From positions 100,294-164,293 of the forward strand of contig CBDEAT010000003.1 in the NCBI GenBank assembly GCA_965236175.1: DNA of 64,000 bases, in the 5' to 3' direction. Source of the DNA: Fontibacterium universale. Its GTDB lineage: Bacteria > Pseudomonadota > Alphaproteobacteria > Pelagibacterales > Pelagibacteraceae. The notes beneath the pieces were generated by a model, which searched no databases, was not told the DNA's origin, and saw only the letters and a program-made list of their open reading frames with translations. Numbering within the stretch: position 1 is the first letter of the stretch; each line of letters opens with the position of its first letter. This document shows, in pieces, positions 9,351 to 19,712 of this stretch. Both the position numbers and the translations under genes were made by a program.

Positions 9351-10511
9351 ATGAATATTCACGAACATCAGGCAAAAGACTTAATAAAAAAATTTGGCGC
9401 TCCAGTTTCAAAGGGTGTTGTTATTTTTAATTTAAATGAAATTGATGAAAAAATTAAACAGCTAAATAGTAAAATGTATGTGGTGAAAGCCCAAATACAT
9501 GCTGGCGGAAGAGGAAAAGCCGGTGGAGTAAAATTAGTTAAAAATATCGATGAATTAAAGCAAAAATGTAAAGATTTACTTGGAAAAGTTCTTGTTACTC
9601 ATCAAACAGGACCACAAGGAAGAGAAGTGAAGAGACTGTACATAGAAGAAGCGTCGGATATTAAAAAAGAATTTTATTTATCATGCCTAGTAGATAGGGC
9701 GTCTTCAAAAATTGCATTTATTTCTAGTGCTGAAGGAGGAATGGACGTTGAAGAAGTTGCAGACAAAACTCCTGAAAAAATTATTACAACGCGTATTTCT
9801 TTATCAGTAAAATTAAGAGATGAAGATTTAGAATCAATTGTAAAACCTTATAATTTGAGTGGAGATCAAAAAAATCAGGCAAAGAAAGTCGCCCAAGCTT
9901 TATATGACACCTTAGTTAATACTGATGGAAGCTTAATTGAAATTAATCCTTTAATTCTTACAACGGAAGACCAAATTAAGTGTCTAGATGCAAAAATAAG
10001 TTTTGATGACAACGCTCTTTTTAGACATCCAGAAATTAAAGAACTTAGAGATCTAAACGAAGAAGATCCAATGGAAATTGAAGCTAGCAAATATGAATTG
10101 GCTTATATTAAATTAGATGGAAAAATTGGTTGCATGGTTAATGGTGCGGGTCTTGCAATGGCAACTATGGATATCATAAAACTTTATGGTTCTGAACCAG
10201 CAAACTTCTTGGATGTGGGTGGAGGAGCTACAAAAGAAAAAGTATCCGCTGCTTTTAAAATTATTTTATCAGATAAAAATGTTGAAGGAATCTTAATAAA
10301 TATTTTTGGCGGAATTATGCGTTGCGATATTATTGCACAAGGAGTTATTGAGGCGGCAAAAGAAGTTGATCTTAAAGTTCCTCTTGTTGTTAGATTAGCA
10401 GGAACAAAAGTTGATGAAGGTAAAGAAATTTTAAAAAAATCTGGTTTAACAATTATCTCTGCTGACAATTTATCAGATGCAGCAAAGAAAATTGTGGAGG
10501 CTACATCTTAA
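9351..10511 (+). CDS. sucC: succinyl-CoA synthetase beta subunit
   Basis: This is the ADP-forming succinyl-CoA ligase beta chain (386 aa), which makes nucleoside triphosphate from succinyl-CoA. The ATP-grasp start MNIHEHQAKDLIKKFGAPVS and the signature VKAQIHAGGRGKAGGVKL are plain. The C-terminal CoA-ligase half has NFLDVGGGATKEKVSAAFKI and NIFGGIMRCDIIAQG. It is followed at one base by sucD, its obligate partner. Confidence 0.97.
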   Translation: MNIHEHQAKDLIKKFGAPVSKGVVIFNLNEIDEKIKQLNSKMYVVKAQIHAGGRGKAGGVKLVKNIDELKQKCKDLLGKVLVTHQTGPQGREVKRLYIEEASDIKKEFYLSCLVDRASSKIAFISSAEGGMDVEEVADKTPEKIITTRISLSVKLRDEDLESIVKPYNLSGDQKNQAKKVAQALYDTLVNTDGSLIEINPLILTTEDQIKCLDAKISFDDNALFRHPEIKELRDLNEEDPMEIEASKYELAYIKLDGKIGCMVNGAGLAMATMDIIKLYGSEPANFLDVGGGATKEKVSAAFKIILSDKNVEGILINIFGGIMRCDIIAQGVIEAAKEVDLKVPLVVRLAGTKVDEGKEILKKSGLTIISADNLSDAAKKIVEATS

Positions 10512-10512
10512 T

Positions 10513-11388
10513 ATGTCTGTTTTAGTAAATAAAAAAACAAAAGTTATTTGTCAGGGCTTTACAGGAAAGCATGGAACATTTCATTCTGAGCAAGCGCTTG
10601 CATATGGAACAAATTTAGTTGGAGGAATTACTCCTAAAAAAGGTGGACAAACTCATTTGGGTCTTCCAGTTTTTAATACAGTTGCTGAAGCAGTAGATAA
10701 GGTAAAACCTGATGCAACTATGATTTACGTTCCAGCTCCTTATGCGGCAGCAGCCATCATTGAAGCATTAGAGAGCGAAATACCTTTAATTGTTTGTATT
10801 ACAGAGGGCATTCCAGTTTTAGACATGGTTAAAGTTAAAGAAAAATTAATTAAGTCTAAAAGCAGATTAATAGGACCTAATTGTCCAGGAATTATTACAC
10901 CAGATGAATGTAAGATTGGAATTATGCCAGGGCACATTCACAAAAAAGGATCAGTTGGAATTGTATCAAGATCAGGAACTTTAACTTATGAGGCTGTCGC
11001 TCAAACTACAGCATTAGGATTAGGACAATCGACATGCATTGGAATTGGCGGCGACCCTATTAACGGAACTAACTTTATTGATTGTTTAGATTTATTTTTA
11101 AAAGACGAGGAAACTAAATCAATTATTATGATAGGAGAAATTGGTGGAAGCGCAGAGGAAGAAGGCGCTGAATTTATTAAATCTTCAAAAATTAAAAAAC
11201 CAGTGGTTGGATTTATTGCTGGAGTAACAGCTCCTCCAGGAAGAAGAATGGGGCATGCAGGAGCTATTATTTCTGGTGGAAAAGGACTTGCTAAAGACAA
11301 GATAGAAACAATGAAATCTTGCGGTATAACAGTTGCAAATTCTCCAGCAGATATTGGCAAAACTTTATTTGACAAACTTAAGACTTAA
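10513..11388 (+). CDS. sucD: succinyl-CoA synthetase alpha subunit
   Basis: SucD binds CoA and carries the phosphorylated active-site histidine, seen in GAGFIAGVTAPPGRRMGHAG-type sequence (here VVGFIAGVTAPPGRRMGHAG). CoA-site sequence GFTGKHGTFHSEQALAYGT is near the start and GPNCPGIITP in the middle. I start it at the ATG at 10513 (291 aa, MSVLVNKKTKVICQGFTG), which is the family-typical N-terminus. An upstream ATG at 10477 would add 12 residues lying inside sucC. Confidence 0.96.
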   Translation: MSVLVNKKTKVICQGFTGKHGTFHSEQALAYGTNLVGGITPKKGGQTHLGLPVFNTVAEAVDKVKPDATMIYVPAPYAAAAIIEALESEIPLIVCITEGIPVLDMVKVKEKLIKSKSRLIGPNCPGIITPDECKIGIMPGHIHKKGSVGIVSRSGTLTYEAVAQTTALGLGQSTCIGIGGDPINGTNFIDCLDLFLKDEETKSIIMIGEIGGSAEEEGAEFIKSSKIKKPVVGFIAGVTAPPGRRMGHAGAIISGGKGLAKDKIETMKSCGITVANSPADIGKTLFDKLKT

Positions 11389-11413
11389 TATTTTATTACG
11401 AATATAAAATTAT

Positions 11414-14359
11414 ATGTCGTCACAAGAAGATAATATTATTTTTCAAAAAACATCTTTTTTATCAGGGACAAACTCTTCTTATATTGAAAAACTTTACGCG
11501 AAATACGTAGAAAATCCTGCAAGTATTCCAGATAGTTGGAGACAATTTTTTGAGGGTCTTGGTGATCAAAAAGATAATATTATAGAAAATCAAGGACCTA
11601 GCTGGGCTCCATCAAATATAAAATATATTTCTAATGGAGATTTAGATGTTTATGAAAAATACCTTCCTAAAAATTTAAACGGGAATTCAATTAAAGAAAA
11701 AATAATAGAGCAAAACAAAACCTTATCAAGCAATGAAAGAGTGGATGTCGAAAGATCTACTATTGATTCTGTTAGAGCAATCATGATGATTAGAGCCTAC
11801 AGGATCAGAGGTCATCTTAATTGCTGATTTAGATCCATTACAACTCCAAGAAAAACATCATCACCCTGAACTTAATCCAGAAACTTATGGTTTTAAAAAA
11901 GAAGATAGAAATAGAAAAATATTCTATAGATAAAGTTCTCGGATTTGAATATGCGACTGTTAATGAAATATTAGAAATTCTTACTAAAAACTTATTGTTC
12001 AAAAATTGGAATAGAGTTTATGCATATGTCGGATCCAGAAGAAAAAAGCTGGATCCAAGAAAGAATTGAAGGAAAAGGAAAGGAAGCAAACTTTACTTCT
12101 GAGGGAAAGAAGGCAATTTTTAAAAAGTTAGTAGAAGCAGAGGGATTTGAAAATTACTGCCACACTAAGTTTGTTGGAACAAAAAGATTTGGCCTAGATG
12201 GTTGTGAATCTTTAATCCCTGCGCTTGAGCAGATAATTAAAGTTGGTGGGGGCTTAGGAGTTAAAGAAGTTAAAATTGGTATGCCTCATAGAGGTAGATT
12301 AAATATTCTTGCAAACGTTATTCAAAAACCTTTTAAAAAAATATTTAAAGAATTTTCTGGAGATCCAGGCCCAGATACAGCAGGCGTTTCAGGAGATGTT
12401 AAATACCATTTAGGAGCATCAGCAGACAGAGATTTTAACGGCAACAATGTCCATGTAAGTTTAACTGCAAACCCTTCACATCTTGAAGCTGTGAATCCTG
12501 TGGTGTTAGGACAAACAAGAGCTAAACAATTTTTTCATAACGATCCACAAAGAGTAAAAGTGGTGCCTATTCTTTTGCATGGAGATGCAGCATTTGCAGG
12601 ACAAGGAATCGTTGCAGAATGTTTTGCTATGTCCGGTTTAAAAGGACACAACACCGGGGGAACAATTCATATTATTGTTAATAATCAAATTGGTTTTACT
12701 ACAAGTCCTTCTTTTGCAAGATCTTCACCTTATCCATCTGAAGTAGCTAAAATGGTTCAAGCTCCAATATTCCATGTTAATGGGGATGATGCAGAATCCG
12801 TTGTTTATTGTGCAAGAATTGCAACAGAATATAGACAAAAATTTAAACGAGATGTTGTTATAGATATTATTTGTTATCGAAGATTTGGTCACAATGAGGG
12901 AGATGAACCTTCTTTTACTCAGCCTTTAATGTACAAAAAAATTAAGGCTCAAGCCACAACCTTAACAATTTATGGAAATCAACTTATCCAAGAAGGCGTT
13001 TTAAGGAATGAAGAGTTTCAAAAAGAAAAAGATAATTTTAAAAATTTTTTAGATTCTGAATTTGAAGCATCAAAGAGTTATATTCCAAACGAAATAGATT
13101 GGTTTACAGGGAGTTGGTCGAAATTTACAACTGAAATTGGATCTGACCGTAGAGGTATAACAGGCGTTGATTTAGATTTAATACATCAAGCTGGAGAAAA
13201 AATTTGTAATCTTCCAGAAAATTTAAATTTTCACTCTACAATAAAAAGACTTTTTGAAGCAAAGAAAAAAATGTTTGAAACTGGAAAAGGCTTTGATTGG
13301 GCGACAGCTGAGAGTTTAGCTTTCGGAACTTTATTGTTAGAAGGTTACCCAGTAAGATTTGTAGGACAAGATTCATCAAGAGGAACTTTTAGTCAAAGAC
13401 ACGCTGGTGTGCTTGATCAAGATACAGGAGAAAAATATTACCCTTTAAAAAATCTTAGCTCAAAACAAGCACAATTTGAAATTATTGATAGCTTTCTTTC
13501 AGAGTTTGGTGTTTTAGGATTTGAATATGGATATTCATTATCATCACCTGAAACACTAGTTTTGTGGGAAGCGCAATTTGGTGACTTTGCAAATGGTGCT
13601 CAAATTATAATAGATCAGTTTATTACTTCAGGAGAAAAAAAATGGACACGAGCAAGCGGTTTAGTAATGCTTCTTCCTCATGGCTATGAAGGACAAGGAC
13701 CAGAACATTCTTCAGCGCGAATTGAGAGATATCTACAATCTTGCGCTCAAGAAAATTTACAAGTAGTTAATTGCACTACACCTGCAAATTATTTTCATTT
13801 ATTAAGAAGACAAATTCATAGAACATTTAGAAAACCACTTATAGTATTTTCTCCAAAATCTTTATTGAGACATAAAAAGTGTGTTTCTGAGATTGAAGAT
13901 TTTTTGCCTGAAAATTCTTTTCATAGAATATTGCCAGATCATGCAGATTTTCCGGAATATAATTTAATTAAATTAGCAAAAGATGAAGAAATTAAACGCG
14001 TAGTTCTTTGTTCTGGAAAAGTTTATTTTGATATTTCTGAAAAAAGAGAAATTATAAGAAATCCTAAAGTTCAATTATTAAGGATTGAACAACTATATCC
14101 ATTCCCAGTTAAAAAATTAGCTAGTTTTTTAAAAAGATTTAAAAATGCTGATGAATTTATTTGGTGTCAGGAAGAACCAGAAAATATGGGTGCCTGGAGT
14201 TTTGTTGAAAAATATATCAATTGGACGTTAGAATCGATTGGCGCTAAATCTAAAAAAGTACATTATGTTGGCAGAAAACCTTCAGCTTCAACGGCTACCG
14301 GATATTTGAAAAAACATGTACAACAGCAGGACGAAATAATATCAAAAGTACTTTTATAG
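11414..14359 (+). CDS. sucA: 2-oxoglutarate dehydrogenase E1 component (three frameshifts)
   Basis: SucA is the thiamine-diphosphate-dependent E1 of the oxoglutarate dehydrogenase complex. Typical blocks include GMPHRGRLNILANV, the ThDP region HGDAAFAGQGIVAE and GQDSSRGTFSQRHAGVL. The frame is broken three times within about 170 bases. An extra A near 11819-11820 interrupts AYRIRGHLIADLDP, an extra base near 11924-11925 interrupts RNRKIFIDKVLG, and an extra A in 11986-11990 interrupts TKTYCSKIGIEFMHM. Removing these three bases gives a continuous protein of about 980 aa, the normal E1 length. Because the shifts sum to three, the last part is in the original frame. Confidence 0.93.
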
Positions 14360-14363
14360 AATA

Positions 14364-15539
14364 ATGGCAAAAGATTTAGTAGTACCCACACTTGGCGAGT
14401 CAGTAACAGAAGCCACAGTTTCCAAATGGCTTAAACAGGTTGGTGATCCAGTAAAAGCAGATGAGCCAGTTGTTGAATTAGAAACTGATAAAGTTAGCGT
14501 GGCGGTACCTTCCCCAGAAGCAGGTGTTTTGTCTGAAATTAAAATTCAAGCAGGAAGCACTGTTAATGTTGGAGCGGTTTTAGGGTCTATAGGAGCTGGA
14601 ACTGCAAACGCACCAAAAAAAGAATCTGTTAAAGCACCAGAACCAGCAAAACCAAAAACAGTAGAAGTTCCTACAAGCAAAAAAGAAATATTATCACCCG
14701 CAGTAAAAAGAATAGTAGAAGAGAAAAGAATTGATATTAGCACAATAAGTGGATCGGGAAGAGATGGAAGAATTTTAAAAGGCGACTTATTAGAATCTAT
14801 GGGCTTACCTTCTGCTCCTTCCACAGCAAGAGCTGCCAAGGGAGATGAAGAACGAGTTAAGATGACTCGACTAAGGTCAACAATCGCCAAAAGATTAAAA
14901 GAAGCACAAAATAACGCAGCGATGCTTACGACATTCAATGAAATTGATATGTCGAGAATTATTGAAATGAGAGCTGAATATAAAGACGGTTTTCAGAAAA
15001 GATACGGAGTTAAATTAGGATTCATGTCATTTTTTGTAAGATCTTGCGTTGAAGCTTTAAAAGCTTTTCCAGTTATTAATGCTGAAATTCAACAAGATGA
15101 AATTGTTTACAAAAATTATTACAATATAGGCGTTGCTGTCGGAACAGAGAAAGGATTAGTTGTTCCAGTAGTTAGAGACGCGGATGAGCTATCTTTTGCA
15201 GACATTGAAAAACAAATTATTGCTCTAGGCGAAAAAGCAAAAACAGGACAATTGTCTATTGAAGAACTTCAGGGCGGAACTTTTACAATTACGAACGGAG
15301 GAATTTATGGTTCGATGTTGTCAACACCAATACTAAATCCTCCACAATCAGGAGTATTAGGAATGCATAATATTGTTCAGCGAGCAGTTGTTGTTGAAGG
15401 AAAAGTCGAGGTTAGACCTATTATGTATCTGGCCCTATCTTATGATCACAGAATTATTGATGGAAAAGATGCTGTATCATTCTTAGTTAGAGTTAAAGAA
15501 TATTTAGAAGATCCAAGAAGACTTTTTTTAAATTTATAA
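14364..15539 (+). CDS. sucB: 2-oxoglutarate dehydrogenase E2 (dihydrolipoyl succinyltransferase)
   Basis: SucB is the core of the oxoglutarate dehydrogenase complex. Residues about 1-75 form one lipoyl domain with the lipoylated lysine in ELETDKVSVAVPSP. An Ala/Pro/Lys linker follows, then a peripheral subunit-binding domain (SPAVKRIVEEKRIDISTISG). The catalytic acyltransferase domain ends with the active-site motif YDHRIIDGKDAVSFLV. The 391-aa length with a single lipoyl domain fits the succinyl rather than the acetyl enzyme. It lies four bases after sucA. Confidence 0.97.
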   Translation: MAKDLVVPTLGESVTEATVSKWLKQVGDPVKADEPVVELETDKVSVAVPSPEAGVLSEIKIQAGSTVNVGAVLGSIGAGTANAPKKESVKAPEPAKPKTVEVPTSKKEILSPAVKRIVEEKRIDISTISGSGRDGRILKGDLLESMGLPSAPSTARAAKGDEERVKMTRLRSTIAKRLKEAQNNAAMLTTFNEIDMSRIIEMRAEYKDGFQKRYGVKLGFMSFFVRSCVEALKAFPVINAEIQQDEIVYKNYYNIGVAVGTEKGLVVPVVRDADELSFADIEKQIIALGEKAKTGQLSIEELQGGTFTITNGGIYGSMLSTPILNPPQSGVLGMHNIVQRAVVVEGKVEVRPIMYLALSYDHRIIDGKDAVSFLVRVKEYLEDPRRLFLNL

Positions 15540-15542
15540 TTC

Positions 15543-16940
15543 ATGGAAGAGTTTGATTTTTTAGTTATAGGCGGGGGCCCAGGTGGTTATGTCGGAGCAA
15601 TTAGAGCTGCTCAACTAGGATTAAAAGCTGCATGCATAGAATCTAGAGGAACATTAGGCGGTACCTGTCTTAATATTGGATGTATACCTTCCAAAGCTTT
15701 ATTGCATTCATCAGATCTTTATAAAAAAGCAAAAACTGAATTTAAAAATATAGGCATTAATATTAATGAGCCATCATTAGATCTTGCAAAAATGATGAGT
15801 CACAAAGCAAAAGGCGTAGAAGGACTTACTAAAGGAATAGAATTTTTATTTAAGAAAAATAAAGTTACTTACATTAAAGGCTTTGGAGCTTTTAAAGATA
15901 AAAATACAATTTCAGTTACTGATCAGTCTAATAATCAAAAAGATTATAAATTTAAAAATGCAATTATAGCAACCGGCTCTGTTCCAATTTCTCTTCCAAA
16001 TATAGAAATTGATGAAAAAACAGTAGTATCTTCAACAGGGGCATTAAGTTTAACTTCTGTGCCAAAAAAACTTGTTGTTATTGGAGCTGGTTATATTGGA
16101 CTGGAAATGGGTTCTGTTTGGCTAAGATTAGGATCAGAAGTTCAAGTTATAGAATATTTAGATTACATAACTCCAGGCATGGACAGAGAAGTGTCAGATG
16201 CTTTCTTAAAAATATTACAAAAACAAGGAATGCAATTTAATCTATCAACAAAAGTAGTAGGTGTTAAAAAAAATAAAAATGGAGCGACTGTTACAGTTGA
16301 AAAGAACGGAACTAAAAGCGATATTGATTGCGATATCGTATTAATGTCGGTTGGAAGAAAGCCTAATACCGCAGGATTAAATCTTGATAAAATTGGAGTA
16401 AAGTTAGATTCAAAAGGAAGAGTTGAAACAGATCATAAATATAAAACTAATTTAGATAATATTTATGCAATTGGAGATGTAATTGTTGGCCCTATGTTGG
16501 CGCATAAAGCAGAAGAAGAAGGAATTGCTATTGCAGAATTGCTTAGTGGAAAATATGGACATGTAAATTATGATGTTATTCCAGGTGTTGTTTACACTTC
16601 CCCAGAAGTTGCTTCGGTTGGTAAAACAGAAGAACAGTTAAAAGAGCAAAAAATATCTTACAAAGTTGGTAAATTTCCCTTTGCAGCAAATGCTAGAGCA
16701 AAAATTAATGATGAAGGAGATGGATTTGTTAAAATTTTATCTGATGAAAAAACAGATAGAGTTCTAGGCGTGCACATGATTGGACCAGATGTTGGCAATA
16801 TGATTGCAGAAATGGCTTTGGCTATGGAGTTTGGTGCAAGCGCGGAAGATATAGCGAGAACATGTCATGCTCATCCTACTTTAGCTGAGGCTATTAAAGA
16901 GGCTGCTTTAGCAGTAGATAAGAGAGCTATCCACTTTTAA
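15543..16940 (+). CDS. lpd: dihydrolipoyl dehydrogenase (E3)
   Basis: Lpd reoxidises dihydrolipoamide for the 2-oxo acid dehydrogenases. The FAD site is FLVIGGGPGGYVGAIRAAQ, the redox-active disulfide is in GGTCLNIGCIPSKALL, and the NAD domain begins LVVIGAGYIGLEMGSVW. The C-terminal His-Glu catalytic pair is in HAHPTLAEAIKEAAL. At 465 aa it is complete. It is the last gene of the sucAB-lpd cluster and ends two bases from the oppositely oriented aldolase gene. Confidence 0.97.
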   Translation: MEEFDFLVIGGGPGGYVGAIRAAQLGLKAACIESRGTLGGTCLNIGCIPSKALLHSSDLYKKAKTEFKNIGININEPSLDLAKMMSHKAKGVEGLTKGIEFLFKKNKVTYIKGFGAFKDKNTISVTDQSNNQKDYKFKNAIIATGSVPISLPNIEIDEKTVVSSTGALSLTSVPKKLVVIGAGYIGLEMGSVWLRLGSEVQVIEYLDYITPGMDREVSDAFLKILQKQGMQFNLSTKVVGVKKNKNGATVTVEKNGTKSDIDCDIVLMSVGRKPNTAGLNLDKIGVKLDSKGRVETDHKYKTNLDNIYAIGDVIVGPMLAHKAEEEGIAIAELLSGKYGHVNYDVIPGVVYTSPEVASVGKTEEQLKEQKISYKVGKFPFAANARAKINDEGDGFVKILSDEKTDRVLGVHMIGPDVGNMIAEMALAMEFGASAEDIARTCHAHPTLAEAIKEAALAVDKRAIHF

Positions 16941-16942
16941 AA

Positions 16943-17596
16943 TTAAATCTTCATTCCTGATTTTTTCCAATCAGCAGTAAAAATATCTACACCTTTGTCC
17001 GTAAGATGATGTTTGTGAAGTTCTTTAAAAATCTTAACAGGAACTGTAGCAACATCAGATCCGATAGCCGCAACAGCATTAAAATGTTCAACAGATCTAA
17101 TAGATGCTGACAAAATTTTTGTTTTTATATTTTTGTAGTTATTAAAAACTTTTTTAATATCCTCTATAAGCTGAACCCCATTTTCTCCAATATCATCTAA
17201 TCTCCCAATGAAAGGGGAGACATAAGTTGCTCCAGCTTTTGCAGCAAGCAAAGCCTGTGATACAGAAAAACATAAAGTAACATTTACTTTAACTTTTTTT
17301 TCAGAAAGAATACTGCATACTTGTAAACCATTCCAAGTTAACGGAACTTTAATTACAATATTTTTTGCTATTTTTCTTAGAACCTCAGCCTCTTTTAACA
17401 TTGAAGGAACATCTGGAGACGTTACTTCAGCGCTTACCGGCCCTTTTATTTCACTGCAAATTTCTTTTAATAAAATTTTAAAATCCGTTTTTGCACTTGC
17501 AAGCAATGAGGGATTTGTTGTGATGCCATCTACTAAATTAGCTTTGTTTAATCCTCTAATTTCTTTAATATCTGATGAGTCTAGAAAAATTTCCAT
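16943..17596 (-). CDS. tal: transaldolase-like fructose-6-phosphate aldolase
   Basis: This is a short (217 aa) class I aldolase of the TalC/FSA group. MEIFLDSSDIKEI, DGITTNPSLL and the Schiff-base lysine in IVIKVPLTWNGL are visible, as is the later VSPFIGRLDDIG. Short members act as transaldolase or fructose-6-phosphate aldolase; sequence alone does not decide between them. It is convergent with lpd (two-base gap) and divergent from priA, with 54 bases between start codons that must hold both promoters. Confidence 0.88.
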   Translation of the reverse strand: MEIFLDSSDIKEIRGLNKANLVDGITTNPSLLASAKTDFKILLKEICSEIKGPVSAEVTSPDVPSMLKEAEVLRKIAKNIVIKVPLTWNGLQVCSILSEKKVKVNVTLCFSVSQALLAAKAGATYVSPFIGRLDDIGENGVQLIEDIKKVFNNYKNIKTKILSASIRSVEHFNAVAAIGSDVATVPVKIFKELHKHHLTDKGVDIFTADWKKSGMKI

Positions 17597-17650
17597 GGAT
17601 TTAGATTATAAAATTTATAGTAAGAAATAAACAATTAATAAATTTTTTTG

Positions 17651-19621
17651 ATGACTTTAGATGTATTGCTGCCATTAAAATTTGATCATCCTTTTACATA
17701 TAATGTTCCAAAAGATATTAGTGTGAAAGTTGGGGATTTCGTTTTAGTTCCCTTTCAAAATAAAGATATTATAGGGGTCGTTTGGGGGAAAAGTGGCACC
17801 CTTAAGAGCTCCATTAAGATTAAAGATATAAAAAAAAAATTTGATTTCGTATCCTTATCTAAAGATACTTTAATTTTTTTAGAGAAATTTTCTCGATATA
17901 ATTTAGTTGATTTAGGAATTGCATTAAAATTATTTATTTTTAAAAAAGCCTTTCAAGAAGTATCTAAAAAAAAGAAACAGGAAGAATCATTTCAAGAATA
18001 TTCATTAAAAAAAAATATTAATTTTGACGCAAGCCAGAAGAAAGCTATTAAAATTTTAGATGATCAGATATCTTTTGATAAATTTTCAACAGTATTATTG
18101 CACGGAATTACAGGCTCAGGAAAAACATTAATATATTTTAAAAAAATACAGGATTTTTTAGAAAAAGGTTATCAGGTTTTAGTTTTACTTCCGGAGATTG
18201 CATTAACAAATCAAATCAAAGAAAGATTCAAAGAGTATTTTGGGAATTACCCCGCATTATGGCACTCTGATATTTCTGAAAAGGATAAAAGATTAATTTG
18301 GCATGGAATTGCTAGTCATAAAATTAATTTAGTTTTAGGCGCCAGATCATCATTATTCCTTCCTTTTAAAAAATTAGGTTTAATTATTATAGATGAGGAG
18401 CATGACCAATCTTACAAACAAGAAGACCAAGTAATATACAATGCCAGAGACATGGCTGTGTTAATGGCTTCTATTAAAAAAATATCAGTCATTTTAGTTT
18501 CGGCAACGCCTTCCATTGAAACTTACTACAATACAATAAATAAAAAATTTTCTTATATTAGTTTAGATAAAAGATATGGAGACGCTCAATTACCAGAAGT
18601 TAAGTTTGTAGATCTAAAAAAAAACCCCCCTCTTAAATCTAAATTTATTTCACCCTCTATTATTCCAGAGCTTAAAAATATTTTGGAAAAAGGAAATCAA
18701 ATCTTATTTTTTTTAAATAGAAGAGGATATTCAACATTTGTTATTTGCTCAAAGTGCGGATATCGTTTTAATTGTCCTCATTGCTCGGTTTCATTAATTT
18801 ATCACAAGGAAACCAATAAATTAATTTGTCACTACTGCGATCACGAAGCTTCATTGGAAAGAAAATGTAAAGACGGAGATAATTGTAAATTTTCTTTTTA
18901 TGGTCTGGGTGTTGAGAAAATATTTGAGGAAGTTAAGGAAATTTTTCCTGATAAAAGAATTGAATTATTTTCAAGTGATTTTATTCACAACGACGATAGT
19001 ACAAAAAAGATTTTTGAAAGTATCCATAATGGAAAAATTAATATTATTGTAGGAACTCAGTTAATTTCTAAAGGTTTTCACTTTCCAAAATTAAATTGCA
19101 TTGTCATTGTTAACTCTGATGTGAGTTTTTTAGGAAATGATATTCGTAGCTCAGAAAAAACATATCAATTAATGAATCAGCTTAGTGGTAGAGCAGGTAG
19201 AGAAGTTAAAAATTCCACAGTATATCTTCAAACTTTTGAACCAGAAAACCAAACATTAAAATCAATATGCGATCAGAATATTTTAGCTTTTTATGAAAAT
19301 GAAATTAGTTTTAGGGAGAAATCTAATTTGCCCCCGTTTACAAAGCTTATTGCTTTTATCATTTCAGGAAAAAATAGATTTGACGTTGATGAGTGTGCAA
19401 GAATTTTAAAAAATAAAATTCCAAAAATGAAAGATGCTTTACTGCTAGGTCCTGTAAGCGCCTCTATTTCGCTTATAAAGGGAAAATATCGTTCTAGGTT
19501 ATTATTAAAATATCCTCAAGAAGCATTTCCACAAAAATTTTTAAAAGATTGGTTAAAAACTATTAAAATTAAAAAAAATATTTCACTAACAGTAGACGTT
19601 GATCCAATAAACTTTAAATAA
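17651..19621 (+). CDS. priA: primosomal replication restart helicase
   Basis: PriA reloads the replicative helicase at stalled forks. Walker A is GITGSGKTLIYF and Walker B is LIIIDEEHDQSYKQ. The zinc-binding cysteines between the helicase motifs begin CSKCGYRFNCPHCSVSL and continue CHYCDHEA and CKDGDNCKF. The C-terminal helicase motif QLISKGFHFP and the arginine-finger block QLSGRAGREV follow. Starting at the ATG at 17651 gives 656 aa; a TTG one codon earlier is less likely. At 18625 a run of six C in AAAACCCCCC is the longest C run noted here. Confidence 0.94.
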   Translation: MTLDVLLPLKFDHPFTYNVPKDISVKVGDFVLVPFQNKDIIGVVWGKSGTLKSSIKIKDIKKKFDFVSLSKDTLIFLEKFSRYNLVDLGIALKLFIFKKAFQEVSKKKKQEESFQEYSLKKNINFDASQKKAIKILDDQISFDKFSTVLLHGITGSGKTLIYFKKIQDFLEKGYQVLVLLPEIALTNQIKERFKEYFGNYPALWHSDISEKDKRLIWHGIASHKINLVLGARSSLFLPFKKLGLIIIDEEHDQSYKQEDQVIYNARDMAVLMASIKKISVILVSATPSIETYYNTINKKFSYISLDKRYGDAQLPEVKFVDLKKNPPLKSKFISPSIIPELKNILEKGNQILFFLNRRGYSTFVICSKCGYRFNCPHCSVSLIYHKETNKLICHYCDHEASLERKCKDGDNCKFSFYGLGVEKIFEEVKEIFPDKRIELFSSDFIHNDDSTKKIFESIHNGKINIIVGTQLISKGFHFPKLNCIVIVNSDVSFLGNDIRSSEKTYQLMNQLSGRAGREVKNSTVYLQTFEPENQTLKSICDQNILAFYENEISFREKSNLPPFTKLIAFIISGKNRFDVDECARILKNKIPKMKDALLLGPVSASISLIKGKYRSRLLLKYPQEAFPQKFLKDWLKTIKIKKNISLTVDVDPINFK

Positions 19622-19712
19622 TTTTAAAAAAGTACAAAATATCACACTTGATTAGTGTAATTTCGCATGTTACGAGACCTTTTTTCTTTTAAAGTTAATA
19701 GTAAAAAAATCT

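Noticed and set aside
11887..12069. Separate small gene inside the sucA region
   Set aside because: Its sequence is the middle of SucA between two frameshifts, and its last part is the wrong frame of conserved SucA.
19644..19658. Terminator or operator before atpH (ACACT/AGTGT)
   Set aside because: The stem is only five pairs and no T run follows; chance is likely in AT-rich DNA.
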